From a bacterium (GTDB taxonomy: Bacteria > Verrucomicrobiota > Verrucomicrobiia > Limisphaerales > UBA8199), in NCBI GenBank assembly GCA_021784555.1, contig JAJYHY010000019.1:1-44371 (forward strand): a DNA stretch of 44,371 nt, written 5' to 3'. The translations under genes and the position numbers were made by a program. Shown piece after piece: positions 7,387-14,721 of the stretch. The first letter of the stretch is position 1; every line of letters begins with the position of its first letter. The notes beneath the pieces are model-generated. The model was not told the DNA's origin. It did no database searches and worked only from the letters and a program-made list of their open reading frames with translations.

Positions 7387-8667
7387 ATGGAGCTTCTCTT
7401 TCGATACGGCGAAGGGACGAGGTCGCTTCGCCTGGCCGACGGGTTCAGGTGTGAAGCGTTGGCGGCGAATCACCAGGCGTCTTTGGAAGACCCCGAGGGG
7501 GCCGTCAGGGCCGCGTTGCGAAATCCCATCGGAACGCCGCCGCTCTCGAAGCTGGTCAACGTGGGTGAGCGGGTGGCGATTGTTGTCAATGACATCACGC
7601 GCCTGGTGCATAGCGAGATTTTCCTTCCCGTCTTAATCAATGAGCTGAATTCCGCGGGCATTCCGGACCGCGATATGTTTATTGTTTTTGCGCTGGGTAT
7701 TCACCGCAGGCAATCCCTAGCGGAGCAGCGCCGGATCGTGGGCGAGCAAGTCGCGCGCCGCATGGCTCTGTTCGACCACGACGGTTATGATAGGAAGAAT
7801 CTGGTGCGCGCCGGGCGGACGAGCCGTGGTAACGAGGTTTGGATCAATCGCCGGGTGCATGAAGCCGACCGGGTCATCCTGACGGGAGAAATCATTTATC
7901 ACCTGATCGCAGGATACAGCGGGGGGCGAAAGGGGCTGGTCCCGGGCGTAGCCGGCGCTGAGACGATCACATTCAATCACAAATTGATTCTCGATCCGCG
8001 CTGCCGGGCCGGCAAACTCGATGGAAATCCGGCCCATGAGGACCTCCTGGAAGCCGCACGGATGTTCGATCCAGATTTCTTGCTGAATGTTGTTCTCAGT
8101 CCTACAGGCGAATTAGTTCAGGTTGTGGCGGGCCATTACGAGCAGGCGCATCGCGCGGGTTGCAAAACCGCTGACCAAATGTATCAAGCCCCATTCGACG
8201 AACCCTATGATATGGTCTTGGCGAGCGCCGGAGGCTTCCCGTTTGACATCGATCTGAGACAGGCGCATAAAGGGATGGAGAATGCGGCCAGGGCGTTGCG
8301 ACCGGGCGGAACGCTCATCTATTTTGCGGAGTGCCGGGACGGCGCCGGGCACCCGGCTTTTGAGGACTGGGTAACGAGATTCGCGAATTCATCAGAGATG
8401 GAGCACGCACTGCGTTCCCAATTCATCGTGGGTGGGCATAAGGCGTATTGGGTCGCGCGGCTGGGCGAGCGGGTGCGCATTCTTCTGGTTTCCGGGTTGC
8501 CCGAACCATTCGTTCGGCGCTGCCACCTGCACCCCGCGCCCGACCCGCAATCCGCAATTGAGAGGGAGCTCGAAAAAATGCCAAAAGGGGGTCGGATGGC
8601 GTACATCCCGCACGCGGGCTTTACTCTTCCCGTTCCGGCTTGCGAGCGAATGGCGCTTGGGGATTGA
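7387..8667 (+). CDS. LarA-superfamily nickel-pincer hydroxyacid racemase/epimerase
   Basis: A 426-residue homologue of lactate racemase LarA. All residues that hold the nickel-pincer nucleotide align with LarA of Lactobacillus (His108, His174, Lys184, His200) at a constant offset of two: His106 (ALGIHRRQ), His172 and Lys182 (EIIYHLIAGYSGGRKGLVPG) and His198 (FNHKL). Gln292 and Lys295 (LRQAHKGMENA) match the substrate-binding pair. It should therefore be an active 2-hydroxyacid racemase or epimerase, but the superfamily uses lactate, malate, aromatic lactates and sugar acids, so the substrate is open. The cofactor-making genes larB, larC and larE are not in the window. I start at the ATG at 7387 because an upstream start (7345) would place the operator inside the coding region. 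It is co-regulated, by operator similarity, with the UxaA/SuyAB-like operon. Confidence 0.88.
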   Translation: MELLFRYGEGTRSLRLADGFRCEALAANHQASLEDPEGAVRAALRNPIGTPPLSKLVNVGERVAIVVNDITRLVHSEIFLPVLINELNSAGIPDRDMFIVFALGIHRRQSLAEQRRIVGEQVARRMALFDHDGYDRKNLVRAGRTSRGNEVWINRRVHEADRVILTGEIIYHLIAGYSGGRKGLVPGVAGAETITFNHKLILDPRCRAGKLDGNPAHEDLLEAARMFDPDFLLNVVLSPTGELVQVVAGHYEQAHRAGCKTADQMYQAPFDEPYDMVLASAGGFPFDIDLRQAHKGMENAARALRPGGTLIYFAECRDGAGHPAFEDWVTRFANSSEMEHALRSQFIVGGHKAYWVARLGERVRILLVSGLPEPFVRRCHLHPAPDPQSAIERELEKMPKGGRMAYIPHAGFTLPVPACERMALGD

Positions 8668-8809
8668 ACCAGCAAGTGGTCGTAGGGATGAGGGGAATTC
8701 TCTTGGCCGACGTTCTGCAATCGAAGATCGGCGGCCCCACTCCGCCTGACGTTCTTCCTCGCCACGGTGCATCCGTTCCAGGGAGGGGTACCGCCTTTCC
8801 GTTGTGATC

Positions 8810-8815
8810 TATAAT
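8810..8815 (+). promoter_or_regulatory. Candidate -10 box of the GntR gene
   Basis: A consensus TATAAT lies 45 bp before the GTG start of the regulator. I see no good -35 at 16-18 bp upstream, and no copy of the operator palindrome here, so autoregulation is not evident. Confidence 0.35.
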
Positions 8816-8860
8816 GCGGGCTGCCATAGGCGTGCCGTTACGGAAGCCTGAGAGACAAAA

Positions 8861-9523
8861 GTGAAATTGAGAATTCCAGAAAACCTGACCCAACAGGCCT
8901 ATCGTTCCATTCGCGACGAGATTATCAAAGGGAAGATTGACGGCCAGCAGCATTTTACTGAAGCCTTCTTTGCGAACCGCTATGGAATCAGCAAGTCCCC
9001 CATTCGCGAGGCCTTGAACCGCCTTGAGACTGAAGGACTGATTACGATCATTCCCCGCCGTGGCGCGTTCGTTCGAAATTTTTTAATTCACGATGTCGAG
9101 GAGATCTACGAGCTGCGGGAAGCGCTGGAAACACTCGTCGTGCGCAATGCGGTGCTTGACGCGAAAACGCTGGCTCGCTTGCGCGAACTCGTTTCCTCCG
9201 CCCAATCCTCCCTTGAAAAGAAAGACAAGCCCAATTACATCCAAATGGATATGGCGTTTCATACCACCCTGGCCATGGCGAGCAGTAATTTACGCCTGCG
9301 AAGGATGCTCGAGAGCATGCATAACCAGATGCTGATCCTGCGGCGCCAGACGTTTCAACTGACGAGTCACACCTCGGTCAAACAGCACTTGGAGATTCTA
9401 AAGGCCCTCGAAAAGGGGCAACGCAACCGTGCGGCCAAGCTGATGGCGGAGCATATCCGAGCAGTGCGGAAAAGGCTGATCGACCACATCCAGAAGCAGG
9501 AACCCCCCCCCGGAACACAATGA
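8861..9523 (+). CDS. GntR-family transcriptional regulator, FCD subfamily
   Basis: A 220-residue regulator. Residues about 10-75 form the winged helix (AYRSIRDEIIKGKID, then KSPIREALNRLETEGLI and PRRGAFV). The rest is an all-helical FCD ligand domain with the metal-binding set Asp130, His134 (MDMAFHTTLA), His176 (SVKQHLEIL) and His198 (AEHIRAV). FCD regulators sense small carboxylates or sugar acids and usually repress until the ligand binds. The gene uses GTG and lies between the LarA-like gene and the symporter-ALDH-UxaA operon, both preceded by the same type of palindrome. It is thus the natural candidate for the repressor of both. It is convergent with the symporter gene, 47 bp away. Confidence 0.92.
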   Translation: MKLRIPENLTQQAYRSIRDEIIKGKIDGQQHFTEAFFANRYGISKSPIREALNRLETEGLITIIPRRGAFVRNFLIHDVEEIYELREALETLVVRNAVLDAKTLARLRELVSSAQSSLEKKDKPNYIQMDMAFHTTLAMASSNLRLRRMLESMHNQMLILRRQTFQLTSHTSVKQHLEILKALEKGQRNRAAKLMAEHIRAVRKRLIDHIQKQEPPPGTQ

Positions 9524-9570
9524 GAAGGCGGGTTCTCTTTCCGGGCCCTAGGACACCGCGGTCGAACCCC

Positions 9571-11061
9571 TTACGGGCCCTCGAGAGCCGCCAGTGAAGG
9601 CGCCGTCTTGAGTTGGGATTCGCCTTCGACCGCCCGCCGCTCGCAGTTCAACGCTTCTGCTACCTGCTCGAAGCCGGGTGATGTGGGCGGTGTCAGCAGG
9701 CTGACGATAACATGAGAGATAATTCCTGCCAGGGTGGGAACGATCGCATTATTCAGAAATCCCACTTGTGACGGGACAAGCGTGACGGCCAGCGACACGA
9801 CGGGAGTTGCTATCAAGGCGGCCAGCGCGCCTTGCCAGGTTCCCCGCCTCCAGAAGCGCCCCATCAGGATGATAATAGCCAGACCGCTCATGGTGATGGG
9901 GAGGAATTTGACAACAAACCCGACAATCGTGCCGGCATGAAGGGCCACGACGGTGGCAACGGCAAAGGCGCAGACCAGGGCGCCCCGCACAGCCACCAGC
10001 GGCCGTTTGGGATACCGGCGAGTCACCAGCGGATAGATATGGCGCACGAAGAAGGTGCCGGCTGCTATGGCATCCCAGTTGGCGCAAGAGATAATTCCAG
10101 AAGTCACTGAAACCACCACCATGGCGGCAAGCCAGGCCGGCAGAACGTTCATGACCAGCCAAACCAGGGACTCATCGGCGTTGACCAGGTGGGGGTTCAG
10201 ATGGAAAGTGTACATGCCGGTGATCGCGATGACCGCCGAAAACGCGACGACGATCATTCCTGCGATCACCATGGCCCATCGCGCGCCGCGTTCGCTTCGC
10301 GCACTGTACATGCTGAGGCGCCGTCCGGGATCGGCAATCACGGCGAGCACCAGCGCTACCATCAGACCTGCGGTCTTCCACTTGCCGTAAGAAGCCACGC
10401 CCAGGAATGAGAAGTAGGCAGGCGGCATGGAGTGCCGCAGCCCGCCCCATCCTCCGATATGATCCAGCGCTGAATACGTGAGGAGAGCGAACCCGGACAG
10501 CAGAATGGCCGTCTGTAAAAAGTCCGTGTAAACCACGCTCTTCAAGCCGCCGGGAATAGCGATGCCTGCGGTGATGAGGGCTGCCGCCACAATGCATAAA
10601 CCGCGCGGCAACGGCGTGACCGCTGCCAAAACTGCGGCGCCGCCCATGATCTGCACGGTCAGCCAGCACAACTGCGAAAAGAACAACGTGATATTGGAGA
10701 ACTCGACGACGATAGGATTGCCGCCGTAGTAGGACGCAACTTCTTCACTCAGGGTCATGAACCTGTAGCGGCGCATGACGGCGAAGATCAGGCCCGCCAG
10801 AGCTGTCCCAACCCCCAATCCGATCGGATAGGCAGACCCCGCCCACCCATGCCGATAGGCCAAGCCGGAGGCTCCGACGGTTACGCCGGTTCCGATGCAG
10901 GCAGCGGTGATGCTGCCGATCAGCACCCAAAAAGGAAAGCTGCGCCCGCCGACCAGGTAGTCCGCAGGTTTGGCGATTTTCTTCATCCAGAACGAGGAAA
11001 AGGCCAGCATCACGCTGGCGTAGAGGACCAACCCTATGGCAATCGCGGTATGTGTGCCCAT
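9571..11061 (-). CDS. Sodium:solute symporter (SSS family)
   Basis: The 496-residue membrane protein belongs to the SSS family (PanF/PutP/SGLT-like). Features are about 13 hydrophobic segments, the early motif DYLVGGRSFPFWVLIGSITA and GTGVTVGASGLAYRHG, followed by repeated inner-membrane helices. It should import a solute with Na+; a hydroxyacid, uronate or sulfonate would fit the neighbours. It is the last gene of the minus-strand unit small subunit, large subunit, ALDH, symporter, 102 bp after the ALDH stop. The short hydrophilic C-terminus (ERRAVEGESQLKTAPS) faces the cytoplasm by prediction. The substrate cannot be read from sequence. Confidence 0.9.
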   Translation of the reverse strand: MGTHTAIAIGLVLYASVMLAFSSFWMKKIAKPADYLVGGRSFPFWVLIGSITAACIGTGVTVGASGLAYRHGWAGSAYPIGLGVGTALAGLIFAVMRRYRFMTLSEEVASYYGGNPIVVEFSNITLFFSQLCWLTVQIMGGAAVLAAVTPLPRGLCIVAAALITAGIAIPGGLKSVVYTDFLQTAILLSGFALLTYSALDHIGGWGGLRHSMPPAYFSFLGVASYGKWKTAGLMVALVLAVIADPGRRLSMYSARSERGARWAMVIAGMIVVAFSAVIAITGMYTFHLNPHLVNADESLVWLVMNVLPAWLAAMVVVSVTSGIISCANWDAIAAGTFFVRHIYPLVTRRYPKRPLVAVRGALVCAFAVATVVALHAGTIVGFVVKFLPITMSGLAIIILMGRFWRRGTWQGALAALIATPVVSLAVTLVPSQVGFLNNAIVPTLAGIISHVIVSLLTPPTSPGFEQVAEALNCERRAVEGESQLKTAPSLAALEGP

Positions 11062-11163
11062 TCACCAACCCGTGCGCTCGAGCGCAGTCTGTTGTGAGGA
11101 ATCAATGCGAACGCCAAAGATCACGTTCCAGGAGGATTTCAGCGACTTGAAAATTTGAATGGC

Positions 11164-12591
11164 TTACGATCCCAGCCCGAGCGATACGTGCTTCGTCTCG
11201 ACAAAAGCATCCAGTCCTTCGATTCCAAGTTCACGACCCCAGCCGCTTTGCTTGACCCCACCGAAGGGACATTGGCTGGTCGAAGGAACGCCGTCGTTAA
11301 TCGCGATTGTACCGGCCTCCAACGATTCCATCAGCCGCCACGCCCTGCTCAGGTCACGTGTAAAAGCGTATGCGCTCAGGCCGTAGGGCGAGCTGTTGGC
11401 CTGTTTGACCGCTTCGGATTCCGTATCAAAGGGACATACGGCGGCGACGGGGGCAAACGTTTCCTCCGACATGCACATCGCATCCGGCGGGACGTCCGCG
11501 AGGACGGTTGGTTCAAGGAACCATCCTTGGCCTTCGATGCGCTTGCCTCCACACAACAGCCGGGCGCCGCGCCGAACCGCGTCCTCGATGTGCTCGGCGG
11601 CCTTGGCCACGCCTTCCTGATTAATGAGCGGACCGATCTCGACACCGTCCTTCATCCCGTCGCCCACTTTCATGGCGCGCGTCCGCTCTGTGAAGAGTTG
11701 AAGGAACTTCTCGTAGATCGGCCGCTGGACGTAGATACGGTTGGCAGCAATGCAGGATTGTCCCGTATTGCGGAATTTGGCCATCATGGCGCCTTCGACC
11801 GCCGCTCTCAGATCGGCGTCATCAAAAACCAGGACCGGAGCGTGGCCGCCGAGTTCGAGGGAAAGCGGTTTGATATCGGCGGCAGCGCCCCGGATCAGCG
11901 TTCGCCCGACTTCGGTGGATCCGGTGAACGTAATCTTGCGGCAAAGAGGATTGTCCAGAAATTCCTGGGCTATCTCGGCCGAGCGCCCCAGCACAAGTTG
12001 GAAGACTCCTGCCGGCGCTTTGGCGACTTCCGCGCATTCGGCCAGCGCGACAGCGCTCAAGGGCGTGGCGCTGGCCGGTTTCAGAATCACGGTGCAGCCG
12101 GCGGCAAGCGCCGGGGCTACTTTGCGCGCCGCCAGCAGCAGCGGGAAGTTCCAGGGGCTGATTGCGCCGACCACTCCCATGGGCGTTTTTATAACCACGT
12201 GCCGCTTGGAGTCCACCTGGTTCGGGATCGTGCGGCCATAGACCCGGCGTGCCTCCTCGGCGAACCAGCGGAGGTGGTCCGCTGACATCGCGACTTCCCC
12301 ACGGCTTTGCGCGAGCGGCTTGCCATTTTCGAGTGTGATGATGCGGGCGATATCCTCGGCGCGCCGCTCCATCTCATCGGCAACAGCTTTAAGATACACC
12401 CCGCGCGCTTTGCCCGTGAGCTGGCGCCAGTTCTGAAAGGCCGCATGGGCATCGCGCACAGCTTCGGCCACACGCCTTCTATCCACTGTGCAGGCTTCGG
12501 CAAACCGCTCTGCTGTGGCCGGATTCACAACGGGAAGGACCGTCTGGGTCGTCACCCATTGGCCGTTCAGGTAAAGTGGATAAGTCTTCAT
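11164..12591 (-). CDS. NAD(P)-dependent aldehyde dehydrogenase (succinate-semialdehyde DH-like)
   Basis: A 475-residue ALDH-superfamily enzyme with the complete catalytic set: Asn149 in ISPWNFPLLL, Lys171 in VILKPASATP, general base Glu246 in SLELGGHAP, and catalytic Cys280 in RNTGQSCIAANRIYV. The FTGSTEVGR turn binds the cofactor. The FRNTGQSCIAANR form is typical of the GabD and 2,5-dioxovalerate dehydrogenase branch, which also includes sulfolactaldehyde dehydrogenases. It oxidises an aldehyde to an acid in the pathway of the UxaA-family enzyme encoded upstream. I start at MKTYPLYLNG (12591), preceded by GGAGGAACTGAAAGG; the longer frame adds 11 unrelated residues. Substrate assignment (semialdehyde, uronate-derived or sulfolactaldehyde) is open. 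Confidence 0.9.
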   Translation of the reverse strand: MKTYPLYLNGQWVTTQTVLPVVNPATAERFAEACTVDRRRVAEAVRDAHAAFQNWRQLTGKARGVYLKAVADEMERRAEDIARIITLENGKPLAQSRGEVAMSADHLRWFAEEARRVYGRTIPNQVDSKRHVVIKTPMGVVGAISPWNFPLLLAARKVAPALAAGCTVILKPASATPLSAVALAECAEVAKAPAGVFQLVLGRSAEIAQEFLDNPLCRKITFTGSTEVGRTLIRGAAADIKPLSLELGGHAPVLVFDDADLRAAVEGAMMAKFRNTGQSCIAANRIYVQRPIYEKFLQLFTERTRAMKVGDGMKDGVEIGPLINQEGVAKAAEHIEDAVRRGARLLCGGKRIEGQGWFLEPTVLADVPPDAMCMSEETFAPVAAVCPFDTESEAVKQANSSPYGLSAYAFTRDLSRAWRLMESLEAGTIAINDGVPSTSQCPFGGVKQSGWGRELGIEGLDAFVETKHVSLGLGS

Positions 12592-12989
12592 CCTTTCAGT
12601 TCCTCCATCATCTAACCCAGCCACGCCCGCGGCCTTTGGAAGTGGGGGCGGGGTTTCGCCGTCACAAAGGACGCAACTTGGTGAGCCCGCTGGAAGGCGA
12701 CGCTGCCCGGGCTGGTCTTGGACATGCTCGGTCTCACAAACGCCGCCATAGAGGTGCCCTTCGGGCGCTGGTTCATGCAGGCCACTGTGGCAACCATCTG
12801 TGGCTGTTGGTTAGCGGCGGAGCGCCGTTCTCTCCTCGCTCAAAGCATTCCTGGATACGCCGTTCGGCGGTGATCACAAGGCCGCCGCGCTGGGTGGCAG
12901 CTCGAAAGACGGGGGTAACCCCCAAAGGTGAAAGGACCCGGCGGCGCATGGGAGCCCCATCGTTCACCGAGAGCTCGATCAACGGCTGT
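12592..12989. other. 398-bp gap inside the minus-strand operon
   Basis: The gap between the UxaA-family large subunit and the ALDH gene is unusually long for an operon. Minus-strand ORFs of 61 and 69 codons lie here, but neither has a recognisable motif. The DNA could be the remains of a lost gene, or hold a separate promoter for the ALDH and symporter genes. I found no clear promoter and no second copy of the operator. Confidence 0.45.
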
Positions 12990-14153
12990 TTACGCGCTGC
13001 GGTAAAGCTTCGTCATCACGAACTCGCGGTGGCCCAGCGCCTCATTTGCGGTCAGCCGACCGTTCGCGGTTCGCACCATCAGGTTGAGCAGTTTGTCCCC
13101 AGCTTGATCGAAAGTCAACTCTCCGGTCAGAATTCCGGACACGTCCAGATCAATGTGCTCCCGCATGGTGGAGCAAGTGAGAGGATTGCCCGAAAGCTTG
13201 ATGACCGGCATGATAGGATTTCCGCAAATGTTGCCCTGGCCCGTTGGAAACAGATGCAGAACGGCCCCCGAAGCGGCCCATAGAGTTAAAGCCTCGGCGG
13301 CGGCTGAGGAGGTGTCCATGAACCATAATCCATTGCCGGCAGGCGCTTCAGCCGGCTTAAGGCATCCTACAAACTTCGTCCGTTTGCCGAGCTTTTCGAT
13401 ATTGCCGAAAGCCTTTTCCTCGATGGTTGTCAGCCCCCCGCGGATGTTTCCTTTGGTGGGTTGCGACTCGGAGAGGTCGTCAACCTTATTCTGAAGAATG
13501 AATTCGTTGTATTGGTTGTAGATTTTCATGAACTGTTCGGCGACTTCCGGCGTTGCCGCCTTGGCTTTGACAACGTGTTCGCCGCCGGTCAGTTCCGACG
13601 TCTCGCCAAACGATGCTGTTCCTTTGAGCGCCATCAAACGATCCATCACATTGCCAACCGTGGGGCAGGACGCCAGCCCCGTGGTCGTGTCTGACTCCCC
13701 GCACTTGACGGAGACGTAAAGCTCGTTCATCGCGCATTCCTGGCGTTGCAATTCGGAAGCCCATTGAACGAATTCGAACGCCTTGCGGGATGCCTCGGCA
13801 ATGGTTTTCAAATCTCCGCTGCGCTCGATCGAAAAGCCGGCCACCGGCTTGCCCGTTTTGGCGATCCCCTGCACGATGCGGTCTGTCCACCCCGGCTCGA
13901 TCCCAATCACGACGGCTGCCGCCACGTTCGGGTTTGAGCCGAAGCCTATCATCGTCCGGAAGAACAGCTCCAGGTCTTCGCCAAACTGCAGCCGCCCATA
14001 AGCGTGGGGAAGCGCCAGGGTCCCCTGGATAATCCGGCCAACCCCCTCGGCTGCAGCGTTTGAAATGTCGTCCACCGGAAGGATCACCACATGATTTCGG
14101 ATACCCACCCGGCCATTCTCCCGGCGATAGCCCATGATGCGCGGTGCTTCCAT
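12990..14153 (-). CDS. suyB: UxaA-family lyase large subunit, sulfolactate sulfo-lyase SuyB-like
   Basis: A 387-residue UxaA-family subunit. In altronate dehydratases the motifs read roughly LPTVGCVN, HTYGCSQLGDD and ECGGSDGLSG. Here they read [25 protein letters not shown] and [18 protein letters not shown], with [20 protein letters not shown] and a C-terminus [16 protein letters not shown]. The separate small subunit (92 aa) plus this length, and from memory these motif variants, match (2R)-sulfolactate sulfo-lyase SuyAB, which cleaves sulfolactate to pyruvate and sulfite. Altronate or another sugar-acid dehydratase remains possible. I start at the ATG at 14153, 5 bases after the small-subunit stop, with AGGTGG upstream; GTG codons at 14165 and 14162 are alternatives. 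Family certain, substrate not. Confidence 0.72.
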   Translation of the reverse strand: MEAPRIMGYRRENGRVGIRNHVVILPVDDISNAAAEGVGRIIQGTLALPHAYGRLQFGEDLELFFRTMIGFGSNPNVAAAVVIGIEPGWTDRIVQGIAKTGKPVAGFSIERSGDLKTIAEASRKAFEFVQWASELQRQECAMNELYVSVKCGESDTTTGLASCPTVGNVMDRLMALKGTASFGETSELTGGEHVVKAKAATPEVAEQFMKIYNQYNEFILQNKVDDLSESQPTKGNIRGGLTTIEEKAFGNIEKLGKRTKFVGCLKPAEAPAGNGLWFMDTSSAAAEALTLWAASGAVLHLFPTGQGNICGNPIMPVIKLSGNPLTCSTMREHIDLDVSGILTGELTFDQAGDKLLNLMVRTANGRLTANEALGHREFVMTKLYRSA

Positions 14154-14158
14154 GATGC

Positions 14159-14437
14159 TCACCACCTTTTCGTCTTGAGATTGTGAATGTGAACGTGCTC
14201 GCCAGCGCGAATCGGAGCGACGACCTTGCCGATATCCTCGCCATACTTAATCACCGTATCGCCCACTTTGAAGTCCTTAAGCGCGATCTTGTGGCCGAGA
14301 GGAATATCCTGGCGCGCTGTCAGCCGGAACCCATCGCGCTTATCAATAGTTTCCCCCGCCAGGGTTTCCCCCGGCTTCACATCTCTGGCGACGACTCCGA
14401 CATTATCTTGGCTGTTGTGGATCAGGAAGTCTCTCAT
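14159..14437 (-). CDS. suyA: UxaA-family lyase small subunit (SAF domain), SuyA-like
   Basis: A 92-residue SAF-domain protein with the family pattern [14 protein letters not shown], then [27 protein letters not shown] and the end [12 protein letters not shown]. In UxaA this domain is fused to the N-terminus of the large part. Here it is a separate subunit encoded directly before the large subunit, the layout of SuyAB. It probably contributes to the substrate and iron site of the complex. It is the first gene of the operon; the predicted transcription start lies about 90 bp upstream, just after the operator. GGAG precedes the ATG by 8 bases. Confidence 0.75.
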   Translation of the reverse strand: MRDFLIHNSQDNVGVVARDVKPGETLAGETIDKRDGFRLTARQDIPLGHKIALKDFKVGDTVIKYGEDIGKVVAPIRAGEHVHIHNLKTKRW

Positions 14438-14532
14438 AGCAGGCTCTCCAAGAAATAGTTACATCAGCCGTGTTCGGTTTCTCTCCAAACGCGGACATCT
14501 AAAACATCAAGAAGGTTCTTGACAGCGGATAT

Positions 14533-14561
14533 ATAATATGTCGCATATTAGCTGGAGTCAA
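14533..14561 (-). promoter_or_regulatory. Promoter of the UxaA/SuyAB-like operon with overlapping palindromic operator
   Basis: On the minus strand TTGACT (14556-14561) and TATTAT (14533-14538) are exactly 17 bases apart. A perfect inverted repeat with arms TAATATG and CATATTA around TCG (14534-14550) covers the -10 and most of the spacer, the position of a repressor site. It matches 12 of 17 positions of the LarA-like operator core. TTGACA at 14519-14524 on the plus strand also abuts the palindrome, so the divergent TonB receptor gene may be affected. Confidence 0.68.
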
Positions 14562-14721
14562 GCATCCGGGTTGACTGGCAGTCTGTAACGATGAGCTAAG
14601 GGGGGTCTTCGGACTGAATGCCCATGAATCCTGAAGGGCCAGGGCAAAAAGTTGAAAAGGGTCCAGGCGGCGCCGTCCCCAAAAACGTTCCTCTCGAAAT
14701 CGCAAGAGCAGGAGGGAGTTT

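Noticed and set aside
9541-9585. GGGCCC repeats between the convergent GntR and symporter genes as a terminator
   Set aside because: The arms are only 6 bp, each palindromic in itself, and about 30 bp apart with no T-run, so this is not a convincing hairpin.
11155-12285. Long plus-strand ORF of 376 codons
   Set aside because: It is antisense to the aldehyde dehydrogenase, whose motifs and catalytic residues are complete; the translation shows no domain.
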